Shown here: positions 6,739 to 7,892 of the stretch, piece after piece
How positions within the stretch are numbered: position 1 is the stretch's first letter
Layout of the letters: every line of letters starts with the position of its first letter
Assembly (NCBI GenBank): GCA_002480935.1
Contig: DLDC01000235.1
Span: 12,314 to 20,205 of the forward strand
From: Prevotella sp. UBA7782
GTDB lineage: Bacteria > Bacteroidota > Bacteroidia > Bacteroidales > Bacteroidaceae
Length of the DNA stretch: 7,892 bases
Direction: 5' to 3'
Position numbers and translations under genes: made by a program
The notes under the pieces: model-generated
Told to the model about the DNA's origin: nothing
Databases searched by the model: none
What the model saw: the letters and a program-made list of their open reading frames with translations, nothing else

Positions 6739-7892
<1,154 letters not shown>

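Overview
The window looks like a piece of a Bacteroidota chromosome, most likely Prevotella or a close relative. Three things point there. The first gene set is an FtsK of Bacteroidota type, followed by a LolA-like periplasmic protein and a polytopic protein resembling the Bacteroidota family DUF5687. Gene starts have almost no Shine-Dalgarno sequence. All three promoters I can see carry TAACTTTG, which fits the Bacteroidota -7 consensus TAnnTTTG. The genus is an inference from memory of similar proteins, not a search result.

Layout. Positions 1-4590 (+) form a tight run of three genes: ftsK (5' end cut by the window), a LolA-like gene 13 nt later, and a DUF5687-like membrane gene that overlaps the LolA-like stop by one base (TAATG). 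A strong hairpin at 4607-4647 separates this run from the convergent gene rhaD (minus, 4670-5479). rhaD has its own promoter. Upstream of it on the same strand is a solo B3/B4-domain gene (minus, 5613-6278) with a long leader of about 115 nt. A 475-nt divergent intergenic region (6279-6753) holds repeat-like and palindromic sequence. It is followed by an ABC-F ATPase gene of YbiT type (+, 6754 to the window end, 3' end missing).

How the genes relate. The first three genes are probably co-transcribed and all concern the cell envelope or division: chromosome dimer resolution and DNA translocation at the septum, periplasmic lipoprotein or lipid carriage, and an ABC-permease-like membrane protein. 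rhaD catalyses the last dedicated step of L-rhamnose breakdown, but no other rhamnose gene is visible here. The B3/B4 protein and the ABC-F protein both point to tRNA or ribosome biology. They are divergent neighbours, and any functional link between them is speculative.

Most of the window is ordinary housekeeping sequence. The point most worth a second look is in the ABC-F protein. Its second nucleotide-binding domain has lost the Walker A motif, including the lysine, and its first domain has lost the LSGGE signature. In an ABC-F protein these two motifs face each other, so one of the two composite ATP sites appears to be dead. I did not find a clear novel defence system, mobile element or CRISPR array.
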